A DNA stretch of 64,000 nt, from the NCBI GenBank assembly GCA_028274465.1, contig CM051456.1, positions 105,685,348 to 105,749,347 on the forward strand, written 5' to 3'. Position 1 is the stretch's first letter. Every line of letters begins with the position of its first letter. The translations under genes and the position numbers were made by a program. The notes under the pieces were generated by a model. The model worked only from the letters and a program-made list of their open reading frames with translations, was not told the origin of the DNA and ran no database searches. This stretch comes from Plantago ovata (Eukaryota > Streptophyta > Magnoliopsida > Lamiales > Plantaginaceae). Positions 44,509 through 55,087 of the stretch are shown here, one piece after another.

Positions 44509-45775
44509 CTGTGTCAAAGTTCGACCCATTCCATAAAAAGGGTATAGCATCATTAGACATACGTAGAGACCCGAGTCAAATTTGCCATTTAGGACAAATA
44601 AGAATAAAAATTAATGTGACATATCAACTCAAGTACATGATAATACATATGGATGTATAGAAGCTTACGAGTTTGTTTGCTGTGGAATCGAAAAGTCAAA
44701 GACACATTCAAACGACGCCCAATTCTTGTTGTTTTCTTCATCAGGACCCCACATTTTGGTCAAGTCCTCAAATGTTTTGACCTTCCAAACAAATTTGTGT
44801 AAGTTAATATTATCAAAATATGCATTCTTACAAATAACTATTTTTTGAGAAGACTTACCATCTGTAAGACGAGCGACTTCCTGCCATTATATGTATAACC
44901 ACGGTCCGTGTCAGCAATTATCACATACTTGCGCACAAAATCAGTGGTACATATGAACCAGTGATTTGCATGACGCATCGGGATTGTGATAGTTTCGGTG
45001 GCAAATAGGTATTTTCGAAATCGTCTTACGCTATTGGAGCAAAAAACGTACTCATTGATGGTTGCTAATGCAACATGAGACAGAATCATTTCCTAGAAAA
45101 AAAATCCTTCAGCTGGATGAAATGTTACAAACATATCCGAAAAAATATAAACAGGCATATACATACACTGAAAATCTGAGGCATAATCCAATGACTATAG
45201 ACCATAGAGGATTCCATTTCGTGGTATTATCCCAAATCATAAGCGCAACCAAGTCAATAACCTTTCACAAATTTTAACATGACAATTTAATATGCATGAA
45301 ACAAACATATAACCATAAACGAAACTAATATTAGTGATGTATTTACTTCTCCAGATATATGGTTGTAAGGCTCCAGCGACATCATGCCTCGTCGGTTAAG
45401 TCGAACATTGAGGACATTGTTATTTGTACATAGTACAAGAGTTTCACTGCATAAAAAAATTAAAAATCAATGAGAATTCAAATGTTTATTTAATTGACTT
45501 TTATCTAAAGCGAAAAAAGAGAATAGAGAATATGAGTGAATGACCCACCTCAATCCAAAACTATTGTCAAATAGATAATGGGAGACTTTTTCATCCAAAG
45601 GCATGTCATAGAATATGTTCTTGTAGTATCCCTCAACATCTTTATTTTGGTGGAGGGGCTTAAAAACAACTGGGTGCACAATCGCTTGAGACTTGTTCCT
45701 TTTTCCAGTGGTTGTTTTGCTAGCACTCGACTCACCATTCTCAGCTTCATCTTTTCGTTTTATAAAGGGTGCCAT
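44509..45775 (-). pseudogene. Ulp1-like protease gene, decayed
   Basis: The minus strand has a chain of exon-like blocks joined by plausible GT-AG introns: 45775-45549, 45446-45347, 45261-45169, 45092-44859, 44781-44669, then a block ending at 44509. The first begins MAPFIKRK, Lys/Ser-rich. The fourth holds PMRHANHWFICTTDF, placing the catalytic His, and ADTDRG, the Asp region. The fifth ends in SIPQQTNS, the usual oxyanion Gln context. The next block reads FDSGLYVCLMM where the family has DCG: the catalytic Cys is Ser. The acceptor before it reads CAA where CAG is expected. A processed, active product is therefore unlikely. It is a different subfamily from the MULE protease at 22-27 kb. The function of the ancestor is unknown. 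Confidence 0.72.
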
Positions 45776-45833
45776 GGTGAAAGGATAAGAATATATAAAA
45801 AGAATAAGAATAAGGAGAAAGCTAAGTGTAAGG

Positions 45834-45837
<4 letters not shown>

Positions 45838-45910
<73 letters not shown>
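45838..45910. repeat. (TA)n microsatellite
   Basis: About 36 uninterrupted TA units, about 60 bp upstream of the ATG of the Ulp1-like pseudogene. Confidence 0.97.
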
Positions 45911-45914
<4 letters not shown>

Positions 45915-48542
45915 TACTAGGAATCGCGTCACACACTACACGTGTGAAGCGTATTCCTTGTAGGCTTTATGTGTATTATTCGAGTGACAAAAAATGGTGC
46001 ATTGATTTTTCATTTTTACACACATAAGAGTGCTCTAGTCCAACACAAATCACATATAATAATGTCTAACTAACCAAAAAATAGCGTACATTCCTTATTT
46101 TCTATATATTCCTTTTTGTTGTTAGGTTGTTGTTAGCTTGAATCTGATTGATTTTCATTCTCTTGAAGGATTATCTAAATGCGAATTTCATATATTTACC
46201 TTCAAACCTCTCACTCAAAGCCACCAAAGCATACCAACAAATTTTACACCCATGACAGGCAGGAAAAATAAATAGATTCTTAATATAATCCAAAACCGAT
46301 CAGTTACAACTTGTTCACAAAAGGATAGTTCAGGTTTCCAATATGGCAATATGCATATGAAAATGGCAGCTACATACATTCTTTGCATGCTAACATATGA
46401 AAAAATACATTAAAGCTCAACAAAGTGCAATGATCTAACTCAACTCAGTAAGCATATAGTTAACGCATTGGAACTACGTACAAAGGTAACACAACATTCA
46501 TTTCTATGATAAACTGCATTTTTAATTCAAGATGCATCAATCATTACCACAGTCGTGTCTAGCCTTGCTAAACAACATCCCACCTAAAGTTTAAGCCATT
46601 TTATCCCTCACAAAGTATGTCAACACCACTATTCTGGTGCATGTAAGTTGTAACTTACCATGCATGATGTACTAACCATCTCAAAACTTTTCCGCCTCTT
46701 CTAATTTGCATACTTCTCTACCGCTTTGTGTATGCTCAGCTCACCTGCTCGCTTTCTTCTTTGTTCGACAATTTTCCATTCAAGGCTTTTGCCAGAACTC
46801 TTGCTAAAATTACATCTTCTAGTGCTACACAATCCCCTTGGCCTAACATCATTTGTTTTGTCATTCATAGACCCCCTGTTCTTTTTAGCATTTTTTTTAC
46901 ATGAAGAGGGATTAAGCCGCATAAGTTATAAGATTTAAGAAACTATATTGTTGCAAAACAAACTATATTATGCATTCGTATACATTGGGATTTGAGAACT
47001 TGGAGAGACAGTCTAAAAAGGACCAAGAAAAAATTGATTTGACACGTGAATTGCCAGCCCATTCAGTTATTATATAACCGCTATTTTGGTTACATGAGTC
47101 TCTTAAAGTTGTCATCTGTTGGCACTTTGAAGGGTAAAATCAGCAGAAAATAAACAAAATGAGACTTGGATAAAATCTTAGAACCACTCCAATCACTTGA
47201 ACTAATTTGGAAATTGCGAACTATCCTAAAATTACGTAAACTTAAATACCGTAACAGAGGAGCAGAGATCTAGCACTGTTTTTTCTTGTATATGAGTGGC
47301 AACAATTGAGGCGAGACTATGATACCATGGTCCATGGGTTAGTCACGCACTGACACCAGTACATCAACTTCTCAATTAACCGAAAACCGCTTTGTACAAA
47401 CCAAAGCTCAGAGCACATTCTAAAAGAACACCATCAAATCAACAAAAGAACAGCTTGATGACATACATAAAAAGTGATATAGATAACAACAAAACCGTAA
47501 GAAGTAGGAATCAATGAATCATGGATATACCGTCTCCTTCTCCTCACAACAAACTCCATAAACTTCCCCATCCATTGTTAGTATTCTTGAAGCCAAAGAT
47601 GTATGTTTGATTGAAAGTGAAGAAGACCTAGAGAATTGGAGGAACTTAAACTTTGCTGAAATTGAGTGAAAGTATTATGAAGAAAATCGGACAAGATTTC
47701 GCTGAGATCTAGAGATATACAGAAATCAATTAACTCAAGTCAGATGGTTTCCTAATTTGGGGTCTGCGTGGAAGTTGTTCAAGTTTGTGGTGGAGAATAG
47801 AGATCCTTGGAAAGAGACCATCATCAAACAACGATCTTTGTTAATCTTCTTTTATCTCTCTCTTTCAACGCGGAGAATTTATAATTGCGGAAGATGGGAA
47901 AGAAATAAGAAATCTGAAAAAAAGACAAGTACTATACATCCCTTCAGCCGATGATGAGAATAGCTTACCGTAGTGGATCGTGGTGGCGTGGTAATGGAAG
48001 TAGTCGAGTTCTGTCTTTGCTTTTCAGGATCTGCAACCACGATCTATCTGCACAATCTGAAGGAGAAGGAGACGGTTTATCGGTAAAAATAGAGTGGTAA
48101 GTCGTCTGAAATTCAATTATTTTTAGGGTTATTTTTCTTTTAATAGAATATGTATTAGAGCTCGAGAAGGACACGGTTCTAGTAGACAGTAGTGTGTTGA
48201 ATTATAATAGTCGGATGATTACACGTGCAATCCAATACCAACCCAATCTTTACTTTCCCTTCTCTTGCTTGCTTTTTCTCCAATTTTTTAATTTTAAAAT
48301 TATCGACAAACTCCTCCATTTAATAAAACGACACTCATATGTTTTATTGTATCACAAAACTTTTATTATTAAAAGAATTACCACACACATCAATTTGTGG
48401 TAAGGACATGTTTGGAAGTATGAAACAAAAAATTGGGTTTCAAGCTGGTAAAAAGTTTTGGAAAAAATGGGGTTAAATGTAATTGTTGAACTAAAATAAA
48501 TAAGTTAAAAACGTAAGGTGGATCTCTAAGACCATAAATATC
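45911..48542. other. Intergenic; possible minus-strand exons
   Basis: Mostly AT-rich. On the minus strand a 73-codon frame at 46922-46701 (basic, EQRRKRAGELS) and a short ATG-started block at about 47573-47530 ending in a donor-like GT look exon-like. So does a leader-like block near 48080-47969 ending CTACGGTAAGC. They could be upstream exons of a larger gene that includes the Ulp1-like remnant, but I cannot join them in one frame and do not call a gene. Confidence 0.4.
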
Positions 48543-49028
48543 AGCCACCACCCACCACCCACCCCACTATCCAATTTCAAATAAAATATTAATTTATCTC
48601 TCATACACATACCCCATCCTTCAACCAACCCACCACAACACCAAAAACCACATTTATCCATGACCACCCACCATTCAATCAATTCAATTTATTTCTTTTT
48701 TTATTTTCTTATTATCATTTAATAATTATAATATAATAATTGTATATTATTATAAAATTATTGTATTAATCTAGAAAATTTCTCTAATTTTCCAAAATAA
48801 CAAATTAAGCATTATTATATTAATAAAGTACAATCATTACTAAAGAAAAACAAATTAATATTACAATACTTTTATAAATTGATTACAACGAAAAACATGA
48901 AATGCAGAATTATGAATTTTAATATATATTTTTTAATTTAAAATAATAAAAATATCAGATAATATAAAAGATAATTATAAAATCTAAAAAGATAATTATA
49001 AAGATAAATGAAAAAGAAAAGAACTAAT

Positions 49029-49180
49029 AGGAGGGGGACAAGTGTCCCCTCCATATATGCCACCAGCCCCGGCTGGTGGCCATGTGCGCCCATATGTTTT
49101 TTTTTTTTATATTGGTGTTGGTGGTGGGGTCCACTGAATAGTGAGCCCCCACTTTGTAACTCACCAACACCGATAATACA
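49029..49180. repeat. Hairpin cluster in copy A
   Basis: GGGGACAAGTGTCCCC and GCCACCAGCC/GGCTGGTGGC form adjacent hairpins. A third one, complete in copy B, has lost its left arm here. Further on, TTGGTGTTGGTG (about 49112) and CACCAACACCGA (about 49163) are inverted. These may be relics of one or two small foldback elements. Confidence 0.75.
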
Positions 49181-50061
49181 GGTCTAAGAAGGGATGTCAA
49201 GGTAATTTTCCATTGTTATTATTATTAATATTATTATTATTATTAAAGGCTAAATTTTATTATCATGTAAAGTTAGATGGGAGGCTAAATTTTATTATTA
49301 TTATTATTATAGAAAAATAAATAAAATAAAACTTAAAATACCAATAAAGAATAATACAAAATTTGATGTCATAGACTTATTCATAACTTGAATAATGATG
49401 ATTTAATTAATACTAGTTTAGATATACAAATCTCTTTTATTTTTAATTTTTTATAATAATTAACTAATTACTTATTGAGTAGTATTTATTAATATTACCA
49501 TCATCGTCGCCGTCATCATCTTCAAGAATGTAAATGAATGAAACATATAATAATATATGGATCCCAATAACATAATATGAATGCACTTTTATGTCATTTT
49601 ATAAGTTAGATTATTTTCGCTAAACATGTAAAATCACTTGACAATAAATCGAAACATTAGTAATTGAACATACACTTTATTCAACCCAAATTCGTCGTCT
49701 GTTCGTTCATATAAGCAGAAAATAAAAAATATTTGATCTTCGATTAACCATCTATACCGATTCCCTTTCCTTGAGGTTTCAATTCACAATTTGTTACTGT
49801 ATTTGTTTGCTTTCAGTTTTTGTCCCTTTGGAGTTCGGTGCTAATTCATAACAGAATTTCGAATTCAAATGGGTAAGTTTCCTTATTTATTGGAATTTGT
49901 TTTGAATAACCAACCACGTTCATATATAGTTCAAATCCAATAAACTAAATTTTTTCACATGGTTGGTTACTTCAGTTATTGAATATTATTTCAAAGCAGT
50001 TCCTTTTCCTATTGAAGCTAATCAATTAAACTTGTTTTGTTGTAACTTCTACTTCGCCACC

Positions 50062-53000
50062 ATGCCTCCACACAAAAAGGTTAAATTTTGTCCCATACTA
50101 CCTGCTCCAAACTCCCATAAAGACATGAGATGTAATTTGCTGGATGGAACGATTGAGGAAATTGGCGAAGGTCAACCAGAGGCAAGTTATGAAGTACCAC
50201 ATTTCTAAAGAATGTTGTTAAGTTTGTATTACATGTTCGTGTTGGTTTCTATGATTTTTGACTTGTTGTGTTATTGTGAGAATCAGTTTGTGTTGCACTC
50301 AGATTCTAAAGGAGAAATTATGTTTTCAATCTGTCTCAGCTATGGGAATTTATGTGAAAATTTTGATGCTTTTCTTTCCTTTTTTTTTTTAATGAACTTT
50401 GTTGTTTTAGTCAATGATAAATTTGTTGTCAATATGATTCTGAGAGAAGAAACGTTCCACCCATTAGTAAACTGTGTTATGTTCAGTTCCTGACATTCCG
50501 TTGTGTTCAAAGTTGAGGACTTGAGATTGATTAGTAGGAGAAAGAGATCAGTGTTGTTTAGAATCTACACTTGGTTTTTACTGTTGGGTATGCATCAACA
50601 CTTGGTTTCGCAAATTTTGTTAATCTGTGAAAGAAATTTCCAGATATTCTAAACCTCTATTGGCCAGTATATTTATCTGAGTATCATTGTATTGACAAAA
50701 TTATCTCATATCAGTTCATTTGGTTAATATTTTGGAGAACCTTTGAATTCACGCGTTGATATCCCCTGATTGGCATAGTTACTGTTGTACTAATCACTTA
50801 AAACTATTAAAAAAAAAACTGGTGGTTAAAAATTAGTGAGTGATTTTGGGATCATTAGTTGAAAAGTAGAGGGAGTTTGTACTTTTTTTTTTTTTTTTGG
50901 ACTAATAAGTGTTATTTGTTCTTGTTATCGTGGTTTAATCTATGATGGTAGATGGTATATTGAATATTACGTTGATTGATTCAGGATACAATTTCTACAA
51001 GGACTTCACTTCCAATCTTGGTGAAAGTGGTAGATGGACTTAAAGAAGAACATCACATCGCCATAAAAAAGAGTTGGGTTTTTCGTCGTTGATCAAGATT
51101 GGAATTAAGATGCTTGACCTTAAACTTATTACTACACTTAAAAATAGTTATGATCCTACAACTAGTTGCTTCGAATATTCGACAAAGAGTTAATTTTGTC
51201 TGATTTTGAAGTACATAGGGCATTAGGAATTCCATGCACTACCAATGAAATTGAATTCGACTTCAGATCCACCGCGGGAGTAGATATGTACGGCAAATAC
51301 TTCAATATAATTGAAGGGAGAATTTCCATGAACGACCTTAGGACTAAGTTAAAAAATAGTTCAGGTGATGAGTTTAAGGTCCAATTCATGGCATTTCTCT
51401 ACGGGACACTATTGTTTCCTGAAACAACACCAGATCCGAGAGTAGGCATCTTAAACGCTCTGCTCGATGTGGCGGATTTATCAACTATGATCAACTGGTA
51501 TGGCTTACTATTAAGAACTCTAAATACGGGACTTCTATCATGGAAGAAAAGGTCTCGAACTTATCTTCCTGGATGTGTTTGTTATTTCAGCTGGTACGTT
51601 ATGTTTGCTAAATAGCTTAACTGCTTCACCTGTATTTTAATAGATTTTAACACTATGTATGTATATATGTTTTTATTAACATGTGATCTTCTTTGCTCGT
51701 GCACGTGCAGTAGGATCTGATCCACAGGTTGACCTTAGCTCCCCATTAATATTACCATATGTAGCCCAATTAACAAGTGCAAAGGTTAAACACATCTCGC
51801 AGGGCCTTAAAAAATTAAACCTTACGAGAAACCAGAGGTACTATAATTTTTTGATAGAGAAATAATTTCTATACCATTTTCTAGTGCAAAATTCTATTCA
51901 AGCTATTGACATAAATTAAGATTCAACATGCACTAACTCTTTGTTCAGTCAGAGTTGGATCTTACGATTAGAGGTATTATATAATCTCATAATCAAATTG
52001 TGTTGATTCCTTTGAGATAACACTTCTCCTTCATACTTGTTTGTGGACAGAAATGTAACTTTGATGTTGGACCAAGTGAAATTAAGCTACCAGGAAGTCC
52101 ACCTAGTAATGGGGTAAAGACCAACAACCCAGTAGTTGGTGACAAAGCTGACGAGCACCATAGCAAGAACATACCATTTGACATTGAAAACAACAGTCAC
52201 AATGTCACACCATCAAGCAAAATGTTGGTGACAATTGTGTTCATGTGCCATCTGTGGATCAACAAGCGGTAAGGATGATAGTGAAGTGGAGACAAGCAAT
52301 GCAATAAGTGTTGAAATTGAAAACGAGGAGATCAACAACGACCCAGTCTTGGGTGAACATGGGAATCTCGAAGGTATACTTAATGAGCTCGGTCACTGCA
52401 TCCACAACTTTCAAAGTTGTGCGGCTCAGTTACTTACAGTTACTTCAACAATTATATCTGCTGCAAACAAGCGAAAGGACCAACACAAATCAAATGCCAA
52501 CCCATCAGGTAGCTCTTATGTGAATGTAGAACAGAAAAAGGGGGAAAACGAGTTGGTCAACTTGACGAGAGAATCATGTGAAGGAATAAAACTGACAATA
52601 GACGGTTCACTTGAATTTCCAATGGAAGAAAACAAACATTACGATGCCATTGTGGAGTTTTTATTCAATGCATAACTCAGCCAACGGTAATCTCACGGGT
52701 GACTTTAATTTTATGAGATATTTTATTCTTTGCCATGGAAAATTGTTTTATGCATAACCATATTATATTAAAATGTGAAAATAAATTTTAAAACGGTGAT
52801 ATGGTTGTCGACTTTGGAGATCATAACCTTTGTAGATCAAGGATTAGATGCTTGGTACCTAGCATGTGTGTCACTGAAGATGTGAGATAATGAAAACTGA
52901 AAGATCTCTTCTTTATTTGATTTTGTCATTTAAGTTCACCAATCATATACTCCCTTTTGCTTCAGGTAATTGATTGCGTAGCATTCGTGTACACACATAG

Positions 53001-53280
53001 AGAAAAGGACGCAATAGTAGGTGCAACAACTTGGTATTTTCCTGCCTCATTAGTTGTAAGTGAATCACATTATCTCTTTGTGTATTACATTTGCCAAGTG
53101 GAGATTATTTTTGTATTAATTGGAATATTTCTGCACACATAGTTGCATATTAAAGGAGAAATTAGGTGATGACCAGTTATTGAATGCAATCTTTAGAGGA
53201 GAATCGACATTTACCATCACAATCATGGATTTGCAAGCGACTATTTGTCCCAATAAACAATCAGAAAAATCATTGGATCC
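50062..53280 (+). pseudogene. Ulp1-like protease gene, copy A, 3'-truncated
   Basis: The gene starts MPPHKKVKFCP at 50062. This exon probably ends at about 50180 with a GC-type donor (GAG then GCAAGT). The next exon (about 50985) carries the N-terminal module of plant ULP genes but with frameshifts near 51080 and 51170; the reading resumes as LSDFEVHRALGIPC, LYGTLLFPETTPDPR and KKRSRTYLPGC to about 51590. Later exons include 52080-52260 and 52320-52675 (acidic, Cys-poor), then the start of the C48 domain near 53200-53280 (VPINNQKNHW, catalytic His). The copy stops two codons after that His, so Asp, Gln and Cys are missing. The splice acceptor before the first coding exon is TGTAA here but TGTAG in copy B. 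Confidence 0.75.
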
Positions 53281-54232
53281 GGTCATGTCTTATCTTTTCA
53301 CGATCTGAGTTCTCCACAACTGCACGAGTTGGCGCCATGCTTATCCATTCCCAAGACTACATACTTTGTTGATGACACCAGTGTGGATATCCGTTTTGTT
53401 GGCCCTTGCAACGGACTAATTCTTGTAGTTGATGATTTTACAGGAGGCCGTGTTTTTATTTGTAACCCAGCATTGCGAGAACTAAAGCTTCTTCAACAGT
53501 GCCCGCACCAAGACCCACCGGATGATCATGATGATCCAGGGAGGAATGTTATGTCAGGATGGGGATTTGGTTGTACCAGTACTGGTGATTTCAAGGTTAT
53601 CGAGTTACATTCTACCTTCACAATAAACGAATATCTCATCAATAAAGCTCATTTATATGATCTTACGACCAACTCCTGGAGGCCGGTGAACATTCAAATT
53701 TATACTACAATATTAGCAGGGTTGGTTGGTCTGCCATATTCAGAAATTTTTTTCAATGGTGCATGTCATTGGCACATTGAATATGGTGATAAACGCGTTG
53801 GTATTCTTACTTTTGTCATAAGGGACGAAGTTTTTCAAACAGTTGGACTATCCACAACCCACATTGTATGAAGGATACCAGATGTTGTCGATCCTAGATG
53901 AGTCTCTTGCCATGGTTTGTTGCCAAAAGTTTTATGGAGAACCGCAAATCCATGAGGTTTGGGTAATGAGAGATTATGGATTTAAGGATTCTTGGACGAA
54001 AGTATTCGAAATGGGGATATTCACAATAATTCGCCCTTTGCTGTTTTGGAAGAATGATGAATCAATGTTGTTGGAAACTGACAACGGCGAATTGGCATCT
54101 TGTCCGCTCTGTAAAGGAACCCCACTGCGTATAGAAGGAATGAAGAAATTTAGTTACCATGGAGTTAAGGAATCATTGACTGTTGTAGCTTACAAGGAGA
54201 GCTTAATCAATGTAAATAAACTCGGTATATAA
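53281..54232 (+). pseudogene. F-box protein C-terminal fragment (FBA-type domain)
   Basis: Directly after the break in copy A the sequence encodes the C-terminal substrate-recognition part of a plant F-box protein. Marks are VGPCNGLILV, the FICNPALRELKLL pattern, WGFGCTSTGDFKVI, YDLTTNSWRPV, FFNGACHWH and a tail with DESLAMVC and EVWVMRDYGFKDSWTKVF. The F-box itself is absent. One frameshift at about 53845 separates the two halves (53329-53845 and 53843-54232). In an intact protein this domain selects targets for SCF ubiquitin ligase. Here it is a truncated piece joined to a protease fragment, without a start of its own, so a pseudogene is the safe call. Confidence 0.85.
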
Positions 54233-54259
54233 TAACTCCACGAACATTATTTGACAATG

Positions 54260-54990
54260 CTCTAATTCTTTTCTGTGTCGTTTGTGTCCAATGTGTAGTA
54301 ACAGTTCAGAGAATTTGCTACATTTGTTTCGTGACTGCTCCTTTGCCCGTTTGGTGTGGGCTGTGTCTAATCTGCTTTTTGTTGTACTTGCTCACGACTC
54401 ATCTGATGTATTTTCCTGGGTTAATGATGTTCATGCGGGTGCCAGTCTAACTGAGTTTGAGGTTTTTGTGTGCACATGCTGGAGTCTTTGGTATGCTCGC
54501 AATAAATTTGTACATGAACAAGCCAATATTGATGCTCCGGAGATTCATGGTTTTGTGCAGCAGTTTCTCATATATGCAATTCGGATTTAGGCCCTGTGAA
54601 GAGGAGCTTATTAAGCTCTGTACAGAGCTTAATAAGCACTATATAGACCTTAATAAGAGCTTTATCAAGCTCTGTTTTACAGCGCTTATTAAGCACAGTA
54701 AAACAGCGCTTAATCAGTCTCATGTCAATTCTCATGTTCTGACCTTGATTCAGTCTAATAAATTCGGTGCCAAGAAGCTCAGAGGTTATATGCAAGTCCT
54801 TGTTGGCTTTATCTGCTGTTGTTTCCGTTATTTCGGTAATAAAGTTGCTTGCTGTTTCGTTTTCTGCTGTTCAGTTTTGCTTTGTTAGAAGAAGTGGTAA
54901 TTTGTTGGCTCATTCTCTAGATAAACATGTCGTAGTTGACGAGTCTGGGTCTGTTTTACCAGCTCAATTTCTGAACATTGTGTAATGGTT
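54260..54990 (+). mobile_element. LINE 3' fragment: zf-RVT and RNase H tail
   Basis: The frame at 54282-54590 begins with a zinc-binding RVT motif (CPMC...LHLFRDCSFARLVW) and continues with CTCWSLWYARNKFVHEQ, typical of the region after reverse transcriptase in plant LINEs. Near 54860-54985 the end of an RNase H domain is recognisable (FCFVRRSGNLLAHSLDKH). Between them lies an unrelated palindromic insertion (about 54595-54715). The upstream reverse transcriptase is missing, so this is a 5'-truncated copy, the usual outcome of LINE insertion. Confidence 0.82.
54606..54637. repeat. 32-bp perfect palindrome in a hairpin-rich insert
   Basis: GCTTATTAAGCTCTGT is followed at once by its exact reverse complement. 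Next to it are more copies of AGCTTAATAAG-like words and the pair CTGTTTTAC/GTAAAACAG (about 54681-54715). The cluster interrupts the LINE fragment. Confidence 0.9.
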
Positions 54991-55087
54991 TTCTGGAAGT
55001 TATAAAGTAGCTTGTTTGATTCTCAGAAAAAGACTTTCAATCCAGTAAACCAACACAATTTGACCCGTTGAGTTTCAAAACGTAGGA

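Larger units (their letters stand above)
48543..53280 (+). repeat. Segmental duplication, copy A
   Basis: This segment recurs in direct orientation at 55088-59432 with only scattered substitutions and short indels. The offset changes from about 6545 bp at the left edge to about 6569 bp at 50.06 kb and 6152 bp at 52.2 kb, because copy B lacks about 415 bp. The segment comprises a non-coding front (48543-50061: AT-rich, small hairpins at 49030-49180, ATT-rich tract near 49210-49310) and an Ulp1-like gene. Similarity to copy B stops abruptly at GGATCC (53275-53280). Confidence 0.95.

Noticed and set aside
46701..46922. Basic 73-codon minus-strand frame as a gene
   Set aside because: It could be an exon, but I could not join it to neighbours in frame and see no domain, so it is only mentioned in the intergenic entry.
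47757..47954. 65-codon plus-strand frame (GSAWKLFKFVVENRDPW)
   Set aside because: No homology recognised; the opposite strand here looks like a leader sequence.
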